A stretch of DNA of 8,330 bases from Verrucomicrobiaceae bacterium (lineage in GTDB: Bacteria > Verrucomicrobiota > Verrucomicrobiae > Verrucomicrobiales > Akkermansiaceae): positions 1-8,330 of the forward strand of contig CANBTO010000207.1 of the NCBI GenBank assembly GCA_947372405.1, given 5' to 3'. The notes below the pieces were generated by a model that worked only from the letters and a program-made list of their open reading frames with translations, searched no databases and was not told where the DNA came from. The translations under genes were made by a program, and so were the position numbers. Every line of letters starts with the position of its first letter. The stretch's first letter is position 1. Below, in pieces: positions 1 to 6,825 of this stretch.

Positions 1-3000
1 GAGGGCCAGCGCCGCTACGTCGAAACTTTCTCGCCCTACGTCCGGCAGTTCTTCGACCGCATGGACAAACCGGACGTCGATTCCATCGAAGGCATCCCGC
101 CCGCCATTGCCATCGAACAGAAAAACAACGTCCGCACCACCCGCTCCACCGTCGGCACTCTAACGGAAATCAACGACTACCTGAAGCTGCTCTTCGCGCG
201 CCTCGCCGTCGGCTACGATCCTTACTCCGGCGAGACCATCCAGCCGGATTCCCCCGAATCCGCCGCCGCATGGGCCATGGAACACCTCGCCGGCCAACCT
301 CTCCACATCACCTTCCCCATCCCTGTCCCTCCCGGCACCAAGGCGGAGGAGCTATTCCCCTTTCTCAACCAACAAGGTTACCTCCGCATCCTCCACAACG
401 GAGAGGTTATCCGCACGGACGAACCGCCGGCCACCATCCACAATCTTCGATCCTCGATCCAAATTCTCCAGGACCGCCTCACTCTAACAAACCAGAACAA
501 GTCCCGCCTGCACGAAGCCCTCGAAGCCGCCTTCCACCTCGGCAAGGGCCTCGCCACGATTCACAATCTCCAATCCTCAATTACGAAGTCCTTCACGACG
601 TCGTGGACCAACCCACACACCGGCTTCACCCTACGCGCCCCAACCGCCGCTCTCTTCTCCTTCAACTCACCTTTGGGTGCCTGCACCAAGTGCCGCGGCT
701 TCGGCCGCATCATCGGCCTGGATCTCGAAAAAGCCGTCCCCGATCCCACCCTCTCCATCGCTCGCGGTGCCATCAAGCCCTTCCAGGGCGAACGCGGCGA
801 CGAATGCCAGCGCGACCTCGTCCGCTGCTGCAGGGAACGCGGCATCGACATCAAAACCCCGTGGGAGGATCTCACAGACGACGAACACGAGTGGATCTAC
901 TACGGCGACCGCAAGAAAGCAGACCTCACTCCGGACGAACTCGAAGTCCTCTGGCAGTCCGGCGACTGGTATGGAGTCAAAGGCTTCTTCGACTGGCTGG
1001 AAACCAAGGCCTACAAGATGCACGTCCGCGTCTTCCTCTCCCGCTACCGTTCCTACACCACCTGCTCCGCCTGCCGCGGCCGCCGCCTACAACCCGAGGC
1101 CCTCTGCTTCAAGATCAACGGCCTCACCCTCCCCGACCTCTGGTCCCTCCCCATCTCCGACCTCCTCCCCTGGTTCTCCTCACTGGTCACCGCTCACCCG
1201 GCATCCGGCACTTCTTCCGACCCCACACTCGACCTCGTTCTAACCGAAATCACCTCGCGCCTCGGCTACCTCGACCAGGTCGGCCTCGGCTACCTCACCC
1301 TCGACCGCCCCACCCGCACCCTCTCCGGCGGCGAGGTTGAGCGCGTCAACCTCACCACCTGTCTCGGCGCCTCCCTAACTGGAACCCTGTTCGTACTGGA
1401 CGAACCCACCGTCGGCCTCCACGCCCGCGACATCGAACGCCTCGTCGGCGTCATGCACGGCCTCCGCGACAAGGGCAACACCCTCGTCGTCGTCGAGCAC
1501 GAACAGGCCGTCATGGCCGCCGCCGACCACCTCGTCGATCTCGGCCCCGGTGCCGGCCAGCACGGCGGCCACATCATCTATCAAGGCAAGGCCACCCCTG
1601 ATTCGCCCCGCGGCAAAGCCGCCAAATCCTCACTGATCACTGCTCACTCGGCACTCGGCACTCTTCCCTGGCTGACCGGCCAAAAATCCATCCCCATCCC
1701 AAAAACGCGCCGCAAGCCCTCCAAACAACTCCTCCAGATCCGCGGCGCCACCCGCCACAACCTGAAGAAGCTCGACGCGGACATCCCGCTCGGCCTATTC
1801 GTCTGCCTCACCGGTGTTTCCGGTTCCGGAAAATCCACGTTCGCCCACGACGTGGTCTATCTGAACCTCGCCCGCAAACTCGCACAGGAAGTTGAAGGTG
1901 ACGCCGCGCCCATCAAGGAGCTCAAGGGCAGCCAGCACCTTTCCTCCGTCGAGTTGGTCGATCAATCCGCCGTCGCCCGCACCCCGCGCTCCACGCCCGC
2001 CGTCTTCCTCGGCGCATTCGATCCCATCCGCCAGCTCTTCGCCTGCACACCGGATGCCAAAGCCATTGGCGCGCAAACCGGGTTCTTCTCCTTCAACTCC
2101 GGCGAAGGCCGCTGCGACCGTTGCGCCGGCAACGGCTTCGAGAAGGTCGAAATGCAATTTCTATCAGATCTCTACGTCACCTGCCCGGACTGCGAGGGAA
2201 AACGCTACAAACCCTCCACCTTGGAATTCCTCTACAGGGGAAAATCGATTCACGACATCCTCAACCTCACCGTCACCGAAGCCATCAGCTTCTACGAAAA
2301 CATCGACGGGGTTCCGGCACCCCACGCCAAACGCCACGGGCAGATCATCCAGCTCCTTTCCCCACTCGTCGAAGTTGGACTGGGCTACCTCAAGCTCGGC
2401 CAGCCCCTCAACACCCTCTCCGGCGGCGAATCCCAACGACTTAAACTCTGCCAGCTTCTGTCCTCTTCCGCGCCGCATTCCGCGTTCCGCAATCCGCACT
2501 CAAAACTCCTCATTCTCGACGAGCCCACCACTGGTCTCCACTTCTCCGACATCGAACGCCTTCTATCAGTCTTTCAGAAACTCGTTGATTCCGGTCACAC
2601 CCTGCTCGTCATCGAGCACAACTTCGAGATCATCAAATCCGCGGACTGGATCCTCGATCTCGGCCCCGAGGCCGGCAAACACGGCGGCCGACTTGTCGCC
2701 CAAGGCACGCCTGAACAAGTCGCCAAACTCAACACCCCCACCGGCCTCTATCTTCGCCACGCCCTGGATCCCAAAAAAGCGCCAGCTTCTTCCTCTTCAC
2801 CCTCAACCCTCAACCCTCAACCCTCAACTTCCTCCATCTCCCTCCGCGGCGCCCGCCACCACAACCTCAAGAACATCTCCCTCGACATTCCGCGAGACCA
2901 GTTCGTGGTCATCTCGGGTCTATCAGGATCCGGCAAGTCCACCCTCGCCTTCGACATCCTCTTCGCCGAAGGCCAACGCCGGTTCCTCGACTCGATGTCC

Positions 3001-5556
3001 GCCTATGCCCGTCAGTTCGCCGAGCAGCTGGAAAAGCCCGAGATCGATCAACTCCAGGGTCTCCCGCCCACCGTCGCCATCGAACAACGTGTGTCACAGG
3101 GTGGAGGCAAATCCACCGTAGCCACCGTCACCGAACTCTGGAATTTCATTCGTCTGCTCTACTCGAAGCTCGGCACACTCTACTGCCCGGATTGCAGGAT
3201 TCCCGTCGAAAAGCAATCCATCGCCGCCATCGAGAACACCATCGCCCTTCATCTCAAGAAAGGCCCGGTCACGCTGTTGGCCCCCATCATCCGCGGCAAG
3301 AAGGGCTACCACACCGAAATCGCCGAATGGGCGCTCAAACAAGGCTTCACCCGTCTGTTAGTGGACAAGCAGTTCAAGGACGCCGAAGGCTTCACCCGCC
3401 TCGAGCGCTTCAAGGAGCACGACATCGATGTCGTCGTCACTGAGATTCAAAAATCCAAAATCCACAATCTTCAATCTTCAATCGAGCAAGCCCTGACCAT
3501 CGGCAAGGGCCTCATCAAGCTCTTCACCTCCGACAAAAAGTTCATCCTCCTCTCCACCAAATCGAGCTGCCCGTCCTGCAACCAATCCTTCGAGGAGCTG
3601 GATCCCCGCCTCTTCTCGTTCAACTCGCCACACGGCTGGTGTTCCGAATGCCGCGGCCACGGCCGAGTGCCGAAACGCAGACAACATCTCGACACCGCTC
3701 GCTTCGATTCCGTGCTTGAGGCAGAGATGGATGCCGACCGCGCCATCGAGCGCATGGAGGACACCGAACTCTTCGAATGCCCCGCCTGCCACGGCACCCG
3801 TCTCAACCCCACTGCCTCCGCCGTGCGTCTGAGTGGCTGGGACGATCCGTCCCCAGCCGGCAAGGGAGCATCCCGCACCCAATCGTCCTTCTCCATCTCC
3901 GATCTCTCCAATCTCTCCATCACCAACGCCGCCGGCCATTTCTCGAAACTCAACTTCACCGAATCCCGCCAGCAGCTCATCGCCCGCGACATCCTCCCCG
4001 AGATCCGCCAGCGTCTCTCGTTCCTTCAGGAAGTCGGCCTCGGCTACCTTCAGCTCGACCGCTCCGGCAACACCCTGTCAGGCGGTGAATCCCAGCGCAT
4101 CCGCCTCGCCGCCCAACTCGGCTCCAACCTCCGCGGTGTGCTCTACGTTCTCGACGAACCGACCATCGGCCTCCATCCGCGCGACAACGCCGCCCTCCTC
4201 AAGACCCTCATCAAACTCCGCGACCACGGCAACTCGCTCATCATCGTCGAACACGACGAAGACACCATCGCGGCGGCGGATCACCTCATCGACCTTGGCC
4301 CCGGCGCCGGCCGCCTCGGCGGCGAGATCGTCTATCAGGGCAAGCCACCGCAAGTGCCGAGTGAGAAGTGCCAAGTGAGAAGTGGAAAGACAAAGAATCG
4401 TGCGAAGCAACCACTTCTCACTTCTCACTCGGCACTCGGCACTCGGTCTCCGACGTTACGCGCACTCACTAATCCCCTCATCCACCCCACCCGCGGATCA
4501 CGCCGTCCCGTTCCGAAATCCCACCCCTTCCTCACCCTCACCGGCTGCAATGTCAACAACCTCAAAAACCTCACGGCCAGCATTCCGCTCGGCAGGCTCA
4601 CCGTTCTAACAGGCATCTCCGGCTCCGGCAAATCCACCCTGATGCATCAGTGCATTGCTGTAGCGGCGGTCCATGACCGTCGCAAGAATCCCAAGGCCAA
4701 ACTCTCCTTCAAATCCGCCACCGGATTCAAGGACGTCAAAGCCTGCTATGAAGTCGATCAATCCCCCATCGGCAAGACCTCCCGCTCCTGCCCGGCGACT
4801 TATGTAAAGGTCTTCGACCACATCCGCGCACTCTTCGCCCAGATGCCCGAGGCGCGCATGCGCGGCTTCGACGCCTCCCGCTTCTCCTTCAACACCGAGG
4901 GCGGACGCTGCCCCGAGTGCAAAGGCAACGGCCGCGTGAAACTCGAAATGGATTTCCTGCCCTCCACCTGGGTCCACTGCGATTCCTGCAACGGCAACCG
5001 CTACAACCCCGCCACGCTGGAGGTTTCCTTCCGCGACAAGAACATCGGCGAGGTCCTCGCCATGACCATCGACGAGGCCGCCGCCTACTTCGACTCCCAG
5101 CCCCGCATCGCCCACCCGCTGAAACTCATGGCCGACACCGGCCTCGGTTATCTCCAACTGGGCCAGCCCTCGCCCACTCTATCAGGCGGCGAGGCGCAAC
5201 GCATCAAGCTCGTTTCCGAACTCATCAAGGGCCGTGGCACCAAGGCCACGCTCAACAACGCGCACTTCGCGACCCGCAATCTCTATCTGATCGAGGAACC
5301 CACCGTCGGCCTCCACCACGAGGACATCCGCCGCCTCATCGACATCCTCCACCGCCTCGTTGATGAGGGTCACACCGTCGTCGTCATCGAGCACCACATG
5401 GCCATCGCCGCCGAAGCCGACTGGATCCTCGACCTCGGCCCCGAAGCCGGTGACGGCGGCGGCGAGATCGTCGCCGAAGGCCCGCCGGAGAAAATCATCA
5501 CCTCGAAGAAATCCAGGACCGCGCCGTTTTTGAAAGCGGCGTTGCGGTTGCCTTAA
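1..5556 (+). CDS. uvrA: Tandem (double-length) UvrA excinuclease subunit A, 5' end missing
   Basis: DNA-damage recognition ATPase of nucleotide excision repair; UvrA finds lesions and loads UvrB. The frame is open from base 1 to TAA at 5554-5556 (1851 codons visible). By alignment with E. coli UvrA about 50 N-terminal residues, including the first Walker A, lie upstream, so the ATG at 61 is internal and the full protein is about 1900 residues, twice the normal size. Four ABC cassettes are visible. Cassette 1: signature LSGGE 1321-1335, Walker B LFVLDEP 1387-1407. Cassette 2: Walker [10 protein letters not shown] 1813-1839, zinc module CxxC-x19-CxxC (Cys codons 2113, 2122, 2182, 2191), LSGGE 2416-2430, LLILDEP 2506-2526. 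Cassette 3: GLSGSGKST 2917-2943, LSGGE 4075-4089, LYVLDEP 4141-4161. Cassette 4: GISGSGKST 4612-4638, zinc module (4909, 4918, 4978, 4987), LSGGE 5179-5193, LYLIEEP 5281-5301, where the Walker B Asp is Glu. H-loop histidines are at 1498, 2617, 4252 and 5392. Tandem UvrA is known in Chlamydiae and related phyla; the many in-frame heptamer arrays are not part of the usual family. Confidence 0.97.
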   Translation, partial: EGQRRYVETFSPYVRQFFDRMDKPDVDSIEGIPPAIAIEQKNNVRTTRSTVGTLTEINDYLKLLFARLAVGYDPYSGETIQPDSPESAAAWAMEHLAGQPLHITFPIPVPPGTKAEELFPFLNQQGYLRILHNGEVIRTDEPPATIHNLRSSIQILQDRLTLTNQNKSRLHEALEAAFHLGKGLATIHNLQSSITKSFTTSWTNPHTGFTLRAPTAALFSFNSPLGACTKCRGFGRIIGLDLEKAVPDPTLSIARGAIKPFQGERGDECQRDLVRCCRERGIDIKTPWEDLTDDEHEWIYYGDRKKADLTPDELEVLWQSGDWYGVKGFFDWLETKAYKMHVRVFLSRYRSYTTCSACRGRRLQPEALCFKINGLTLPDLWSLPISDLLPWFSSLVTAHPASGTSSDPTLDLVLTEITSRLGYLDQVGLGYLTLDRPTRTLSGGEVERVNLTTCLGASLTGTLFVLDEPTVGLHARDIERLVGVMHGLRDKGNTLVVVEHEQAVMAAADHLVDLGPGAGQHGGHIIYQGKATPDSPRGKAAKSSLITAHSALGTLPWLTGQKSIPIPKTRRKPSKQLLQIRGATRHNLKKLDADIPLGLFVCLTGVSGSGKSTFAHDVVYLNLARKLAQEVEGDAAPIKELKGSQHLSSVELVDQSAVARTPRSTPAVFLGAFDPIRQLFACTPDAKAIGAQTGFFSFNSGEGRCDRCAGNGFEKVEMQFLSDLYVTCPDCEGKRYKPSTLEFLYRGKSIHDILNLTVTEAISFYENIDGVPAPHAKRHGQIIQLLSPLVEVGLGYLKLGQPLNTLSGGESQRLKLCQLLSSSAPHSAFRNPHSKLLILDEPTTGLHFSDIERLLSVFQKLVDSGHTLLVIEHNFEIIKSADWILDLGPEAGKHGGRLVAQGTPEQVAKLNTPTGLYLRHALDPKKAPASSSSPSTLNPQPSTSSISLRGARHHNLKNISLDIPRDQFVVISGLSGSGKSTLAFDILFAEGQRRFLDSMSAYARQFAEQLEKPEIDQLQGLPPTVAIEQRVSQGGGKSTVATVTELWNFIRLLYSKLGTLYCPDCRIPVEKQSIAAIENTIALHLKKGPVTLLAPIIRGKKGYHTEIAEWALKQGFTRLLVDKQFKDAEGFTRLERFKEHDIDVVVTEIQKSKIHNLQSSIEQALTIGKGLIKLFTSDKKFILLSTKSSCPSCNQSFEELDPRLFSFNSPHGWCSECRGHGRVPKRRQHLDTARFDSVLEAEMDADRAIERMEDTELFECPACHGTRLNPTASAVRLSGWDDPSPAGKGASRTQSSFSISDLSNLSITNAAGHFSKLNFTESRQQLIARDILPEIRQRLSFLQEVGLGYLQLDRSGNTLSGGESQRIRLAAQLGSNLRGVLYVLDEPTIGLHPRDNAALLKTLIKLRDHGNSLIIVEHDEDTIAAADHLIDLGPGAGRLGGEIVYQGKPPQVPSEKCQVRSGKTKNRAKQPLLTSHSALGTRSPTLRALTNPLIHPTRGSRRPVPKSHPFLTLTGCNVNNLKNLTASIPLGRLTVLTGISGSGKSTLMHQCIAVAAVHDRRKNPKAKLSFKSATGFKDVKACYEVDQSPIGKTSRSCPATYVKVFDHIRALFAQMPEARMRGFDASRFSFNTEGGRCPECKGNGRVKLEMDFLPSTWVHCDSCNGNRYNPATLEVSFRDKNIGEVLAMTIDEAAAYFDSQPRIAHPLKLMADTGLGYLQLGQPSPTLSGGEAQRIKLVSELIKGRGTKATLNNAHFATRNLYLIEEPTVGLHHEDIRRLIDILHRLVDEGHTVVVIEHHMAIAAEADWILDLGPEAGDGGGEIVAEGPPEKIITSKKSRTAPFLKAALRLP
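436..463 (+). repeat. In-frame heptamer array 1, ATCnnnn family
   Basis: Four period-7 units beginning ATC (ATCCACA, ATCTTCG and two variants) lie inside uvrA, in the UvrB-binding region of half 1. The frame reads through them as IHNLRSSI, a peptide unlike ordinary UvrA at this point. The same peptide recurs at 559-586 and 3453-3480. The periodicity is seen directly; origin by insertion or slippage is inference. Confidence 0.75.
559..586 (+). repeat. In-frame heptamer array 2, ATCnnnn family
   Basis: Four imperfect period-7 units (ATTCACA, ATCTCCA, ATCCTCA and a degenerate fourth) encode IHNLQSSI. The array follows the conserved LGKG segment at the end of the half-1 UvrB-binding domain and replaces the place where the first CxxC pair of zinc module 1 would be expected shortly downstream. 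It is close in sequence and reading frame to the arrays at 436-463 and 3453-3480. Confidence 0.7.
1180..1214 (+). repeat. In-frame heptamer array 3, TCACnnn/GCAnnnn family
   Basis: Five period-7 units, starting TCACTGG, TCACCGC and TCACCCG and ending in two GCA-type units, encode [12 protein letters not shown]. It lies between the short helix ending LPWF and the conserved GLGYL segment before the cassette-1 signature motif. Unit by unit it matches the array at 1630-1664 (TCACTGA, TCACTGC, TCACTCG, then GCACTCG-type units), so the two look like diverged copies of one element. Confidence 0.75.
1630..1664 (+). repeat. In-frame heptamer array 4, TCACnnn/GCACTCN family
   Basis: Five period-7 units with core CACT encode [12 protein letters not shown]. 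The array sits in the linker between cassettes 1 and 2, after the YQGK segment and before the basic stretch preceding cassette 2. The equivalent linker of the second UvrA half carries the same family at 4412-4446, also encoding HSALGT. Confidence 0.85.
2473..2500 (+). repeat. In-frame heptamer array 5, CCGCnnT family
   Basis: Four contiguous units of CCGCnnT, with variable dinucleotides AT, GT, AA and AC, encode PHSAFRNPH. They lie immediately before the Walker B strand LLILDEP of cassette 2, lengthening a loop that is short in canonical UvrA. A fixed frame of CCGC and T with variation confined to two positions argues for a real repeat rather than codon bias. Confidence 0.85.
2800..2827 (+). 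repeat. In-frame perfect heptamer array 6, (CCCTCAA)4
   Basis: Four exact copies of CCCTCAA, followed by the start of a fifth (CTT), encode STLNPQPST in the central linker joining the two UvrA halves (between cassettes 2 and 3). The perfect identity suggests it is the youngest or the most actively homogenised array in the gene. The flanks are Ser-rich and look unstructured. Confidence 0.95.
3453..3480 (+). repeat. In-frame heptamer array 7, ATCnnnA family
   Basis: Four period-7 units (ATCCAAA, ATCCACA, then ATCTTCA twice), preceded by a related 8-base ATTCAAAA, encode IHNLQSSI. The array lies in the half-2 UvrB-binding domain before the conserved GKGL segment, at about the place equivalent to array 1 in half 1. 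Confidence 0.88.
3895..3923 (+). repeat. Possible degenerate repeat, ATCTC steps
   Basis: ATCTC recurs at 3895, 3902 and 3911, and ATCAC at 3919 (steps of 7, 9 and 8), encoding [10 protein letters not shown]. An extra segment of about 20 residues rich in Pro, Gly and Ser (from about 3840) precedes it. The irregular spacing makes this a weak member of the repeat set; it may simply be a helix conserved in UvrA preceded by an insertion. Confidence 0.3.
4354..4446 (+). repeat. In-frame inverted pair of heptamer arrays (CACTnnn family)
   Basis: The left arm (4354-4385) is a run of GTGnnnn units (GTGCCGA, GTGAGAA, GTGCCAA, GTGAGAA). The right arm (4412-4446) is five CACT units (CACTTCT twice, CACTCGG three times). 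The arms are in opposite orientation: 27 of 32 positions pair between 4354-4385 and 4411-4442, with a 25-base A-rich loop at 4386-4410. The whole element is translated, giving the linker between cassettes 3 and 4, and the right arm yields SHSALGT as in the array at 1630-1664. A long mRNA hairpin inside the coding region is predicted by pairing. Confidence 0.9.
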
Positions 5557-5557
5557 T

Positions 5558-5601
5558 CGACGACATGAGAGTCGTCGCTCCTCAACCCACACCGGGGTTG
5601 A
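5558..5601. other. Two small hairpins in the uvrA/panB convergent gap
   Basis: A perfect 7-bp stem (CGACGAC 5558-5564 with GTCGTCG 5571-5577, loop of 6) begins just after the uvrA stop. A second 7-bp stem (TCAACCC 5582-5588 with GGGTTGA 5595-5601, loop of 6) follows, with a short ATTTT shortly downstream on the plus strand. Their position between convergent genes suggests transcription termination, but neither has a proper U-tract, so they are not called as intrinsic terminators. The rest of the gap to 5664 holds only a TGACGTCA palindrome at 5654-5661. Confidence 0.45.
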
Positions 5602-5664
5602 TAGATGATTTTGGATGCCGCCGATGTTGAGCTTGTGCCTTCGGTTGGGCTCATGACGTCAGGC

Positions 5665-6429
5665 TCAATGCTCCACCCTTGCGACATAGCGTGCGACGGC
5701 TTCGCGGATGATGCCAGCGATGTCAGCCTCGGGCTTGGCGAAGGGCGGCACGAACCACGGGTAGGATCCTAACAGATCGGTGACGACGGCCACCTCGCCG
5801 TCGCAGGTGTGGTTCCCGCAGCCGATGCCGATGATGGGAACGGCCAGCGATTCCGATAGAGCCCGTGCGGTTTCCGGGACGACGGATTCGAAAACGATGG
5901 CAGAAACCCCAGCATCGATGAGCGCCTGTGCGCCCTCGCGGATCGCTTCGGCTTGTTCGGGGGTCTTGCCTTTTTTGTGGTAGCCACCTTCTTCGAGCAC
6001 GCGTTGCGGGAGCATGCCGAGGTGGCCGATGACGGGTATTCCGGCGGCGGTGATGGCGCGGACTTTCTCCACCTGGCGGATGCCGCCCTCGAGTTTCACA
6101 GCCTCGGCACCGGCGGCGACGAGTTTCCGTGCCGTCTCCAGCGCCTGGGCGGGCGTGTCGTAGGTGTGAATGGGCAGGTCCCCGACGACGAGCGCTTTGG
6201 GCTTCGAGCGGGCGACGGCGGCCACGTGATGGAGCATGTGGTCGAGCGTGACGTGCGTGGTATCCGGAAAACCGAGCACCACCATGCCCAGCGAATCACC
6301 CACAAGCAGGACGTCCACACCACATTCGTCGAGCAAGCGGGCGGTGGGGTAGTCGTATGCCGTGAGTGCGGAAATCGGGCGTCCGCCCTTGCGGGAGCGG
6401 AGGGATGCGGCTTTTTCGATGGCGTTCAA
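5665..6429 (-). CDS. panB: 3-methyl-2-oxobutanoate hydroxymethyltransferase (ketopantoate hydroxymethyltransferase)
   Basis: Cytoplasmic enzyme that transfers a one-carbon unit from 5,10-methylenetetrahydrofolate to 2-oxoisovalerate, giving ketopantoate for pantothenate and CoA. The 254-residue protein is a full-length PanB barrel. Its active-site residues fall at the same numbers as in E. coli: Mg ligands D45 (LLVGD), D84 (VVGD) and E114 (VKLEGG), K112, and catalytic base E181 (VFESVVPE). TAYDY (24-28) and the GHLG segment (135-138) are also conserved. The start codon is TTG (6427-6429). No in-frame ATG lies upstream, and the matching residue numbering supports it, but no clear Shine-Dalgarno is visible. 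The stop is TGA at 5665-5667. Around residues 202-211 the loop GIGCGNHTCDG has one residue more than E. coli PanB. It lies downstream of tRNA-Glu on the same strand with a terminator between; no panC is in view. Confidence 0.96.
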   Translation of the reverse strand: MNAIEKAASLRSRKGGRPISALTAYDYPTARLLDECGVDVLLVGDSLGMVVLGFPDTTHVTLDHMLHHVAAVARSKPKALVVGDLPIHTYDTPAQALETARKLVAAGAEAVKLEGGIRQVEKVRAITAAGIPVIGHLGMLPQRVLEEGGYHKKGKTPEQAEAIREGAQALIDAGVSAIVFESVVPETARALSESLAVPIIGIGCGNHTCDGEVAVVTDLLGSYPWFVPPFAKPEADIAGIIREAVARYVARVEH

Positions 6430-6464
6430 GACGGTGGATGGTGGAGCGGGCGGTGCCCGGGAAC

Positions 6465-6492
6465 CAAAAAGCCCCCGCTTGGGGCGGAGGCT
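6465..6492 (-). terminator. Intrinsic terminator after tRNA-Glu
   Basis: Read on the minus strand, AGCCTCCGC (6492-6484), loop CCCAA and GCGGGGGCT (6478-6470) form a 9-bp GC-rich stem with one G-U pair, followed by a U-run (6469-6465). It begins 11 bases after the CCA of tRNA-Glu and ends 35 bases before the panB start, so it should separate the tRNA transcript from panB. Confidence 0.85.
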
Positions 6493-6503
6493 TGAAAAAA
6501 CAA

Positions 6504-6578
6504 TGGCGACCCGTAAGGGAGTCGAACCCTTCTTGCCAGGATGAAAACCTGGAGTCCTAACCGATAGACGAACGGGTC
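6504..6578 (-). tRNA. tRNA-Glu (anticodon UUC), CCA encoded
   Basis: On the minus strand the acceptor stem GACCCGT (6578-6572) pairs perfectly with ACGGGTC (6514-6508), followed by discriminator G (6507) and a genomically encoded CCA (6506-6504). The D arm contains the GGTTAGGAC typical of tRNA-Glu. The anticodon stem CCAGG/CCTGG encloses the loop TTTTCAT, giving anticodon TTC at 6545-6543 (reads GAA and GAG). The T arm AGGGTTCGACTCCCT is canonical. Length is 75 nt with CCA, normal for this isotype. Confidence 0.97.
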
Positions 6579-6716
6579 GTTTGTCGCGGCGCGGGCGGAA
6601 AAGAAGCCCACTGAAACCGGGTTTGCAAGGATATTTTCATGCAATGCCGCCGATAAGGCTGGAACGCCCTGCTGCGGGTGATTTCCAGCATCCACGCGAG
6701 AACGGCTCATGCCGGT

Positions 6717-6748
6717 CATTCGGGAGATTCGCGGGTTTGTCCCGAATG
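6717..6748. promoter_or_regulatory. Perfect 9-bp inverted repeat upstream of tkt
   Basis: CATTCGGGA (6717-6725) and TCCCGAATG (6740-6748) are exact inverted copies separated by 14 bases, ending 5 bases before the candidate -35 of tkt. One more G-C pair is possible after a G-U. The location suggests an operator or activator site for tkt, or for the divergent tRNA side. There is no U-run, so it is not a terminator. The function is inference. Confidence 0.5.
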
Positions 6749-6753
6749 GCGGC

Positions 6754-6781
6754 TTGTCAAGCGGGGTGGGATTCCTAGGCT
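6754..6781 (+). promoter_or_regulatory. Candidate sigma-70-type promoter for tkt
   Basis: TTGTCA (6754-6759), a 16-base spacer and TAGGCT (6776-6781) give a reasonable -35 and a weak -10 (T, A and final T conserved), about 45 bases before the tkt ATG. The predicted start of transcription near 6788 falls inside an imperfect hairpin (6781-6802). It is the best candidate by eye in the 247-base divergent region. Confidence 0.35.
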
Positions 6782-6802
6782 TACCGCGCTCCGCGCCGGT
6801 AA
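6781..6802 (+). other. Imperfect hairpin near the predicted tkt transcript start
   Basis: TTACCG (6781-6786) pairs with CGGTAA (6797-6802), and CGC (6787-6789) with GCG (6793-6795), leaving a one-base bulge and a three-base loop. The last paired base is 23 bases before the tkt start codon. It could be an operator half-site pair or a chance GC-rich structure; nothing decides between these. Confidence 0.3.
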
Positions 6803-6825
6803 CCACCCGCACAGCCCACTTAACC

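Noticed and set aside
61..63. ATG at 61 as the start of uvrA
   Set aside because: The frame continues upstream to base 1 with [17 protein letters not shown], a conserved internal UvrA segment that follows the first Walker A.
270..1340. Long open frames overlapping uvrA in other frames and on the minus strand (for example 270-1340 and 1892-3121)
   Set aside because: They encode Pro/Arg/Ser-rich sequence typical of shifted reading of GC-rich codons, with no domain signals, and overlap a clearly conserved gene.
436..4446. CRISPR array as explanation of the short repeats
   Set aside because: Units are 7 bases, directly abutting, without spacers, and lie in a translated frame.
5654..5661. TGACGTCA palindrome as a regulator site
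   Set aside because: An 8-base palindrome downstream of two convergent genes, with no promoter nearby, is easily due to chance.
6600..6628. Possible minus-strand promoter for tRNA-Glu (TTGCAA, 17-base spacer, TTCTTT)
   Set aside because: The -10 is poor and TTGCAA is its own reverse complement; the match is too weak to call a site.
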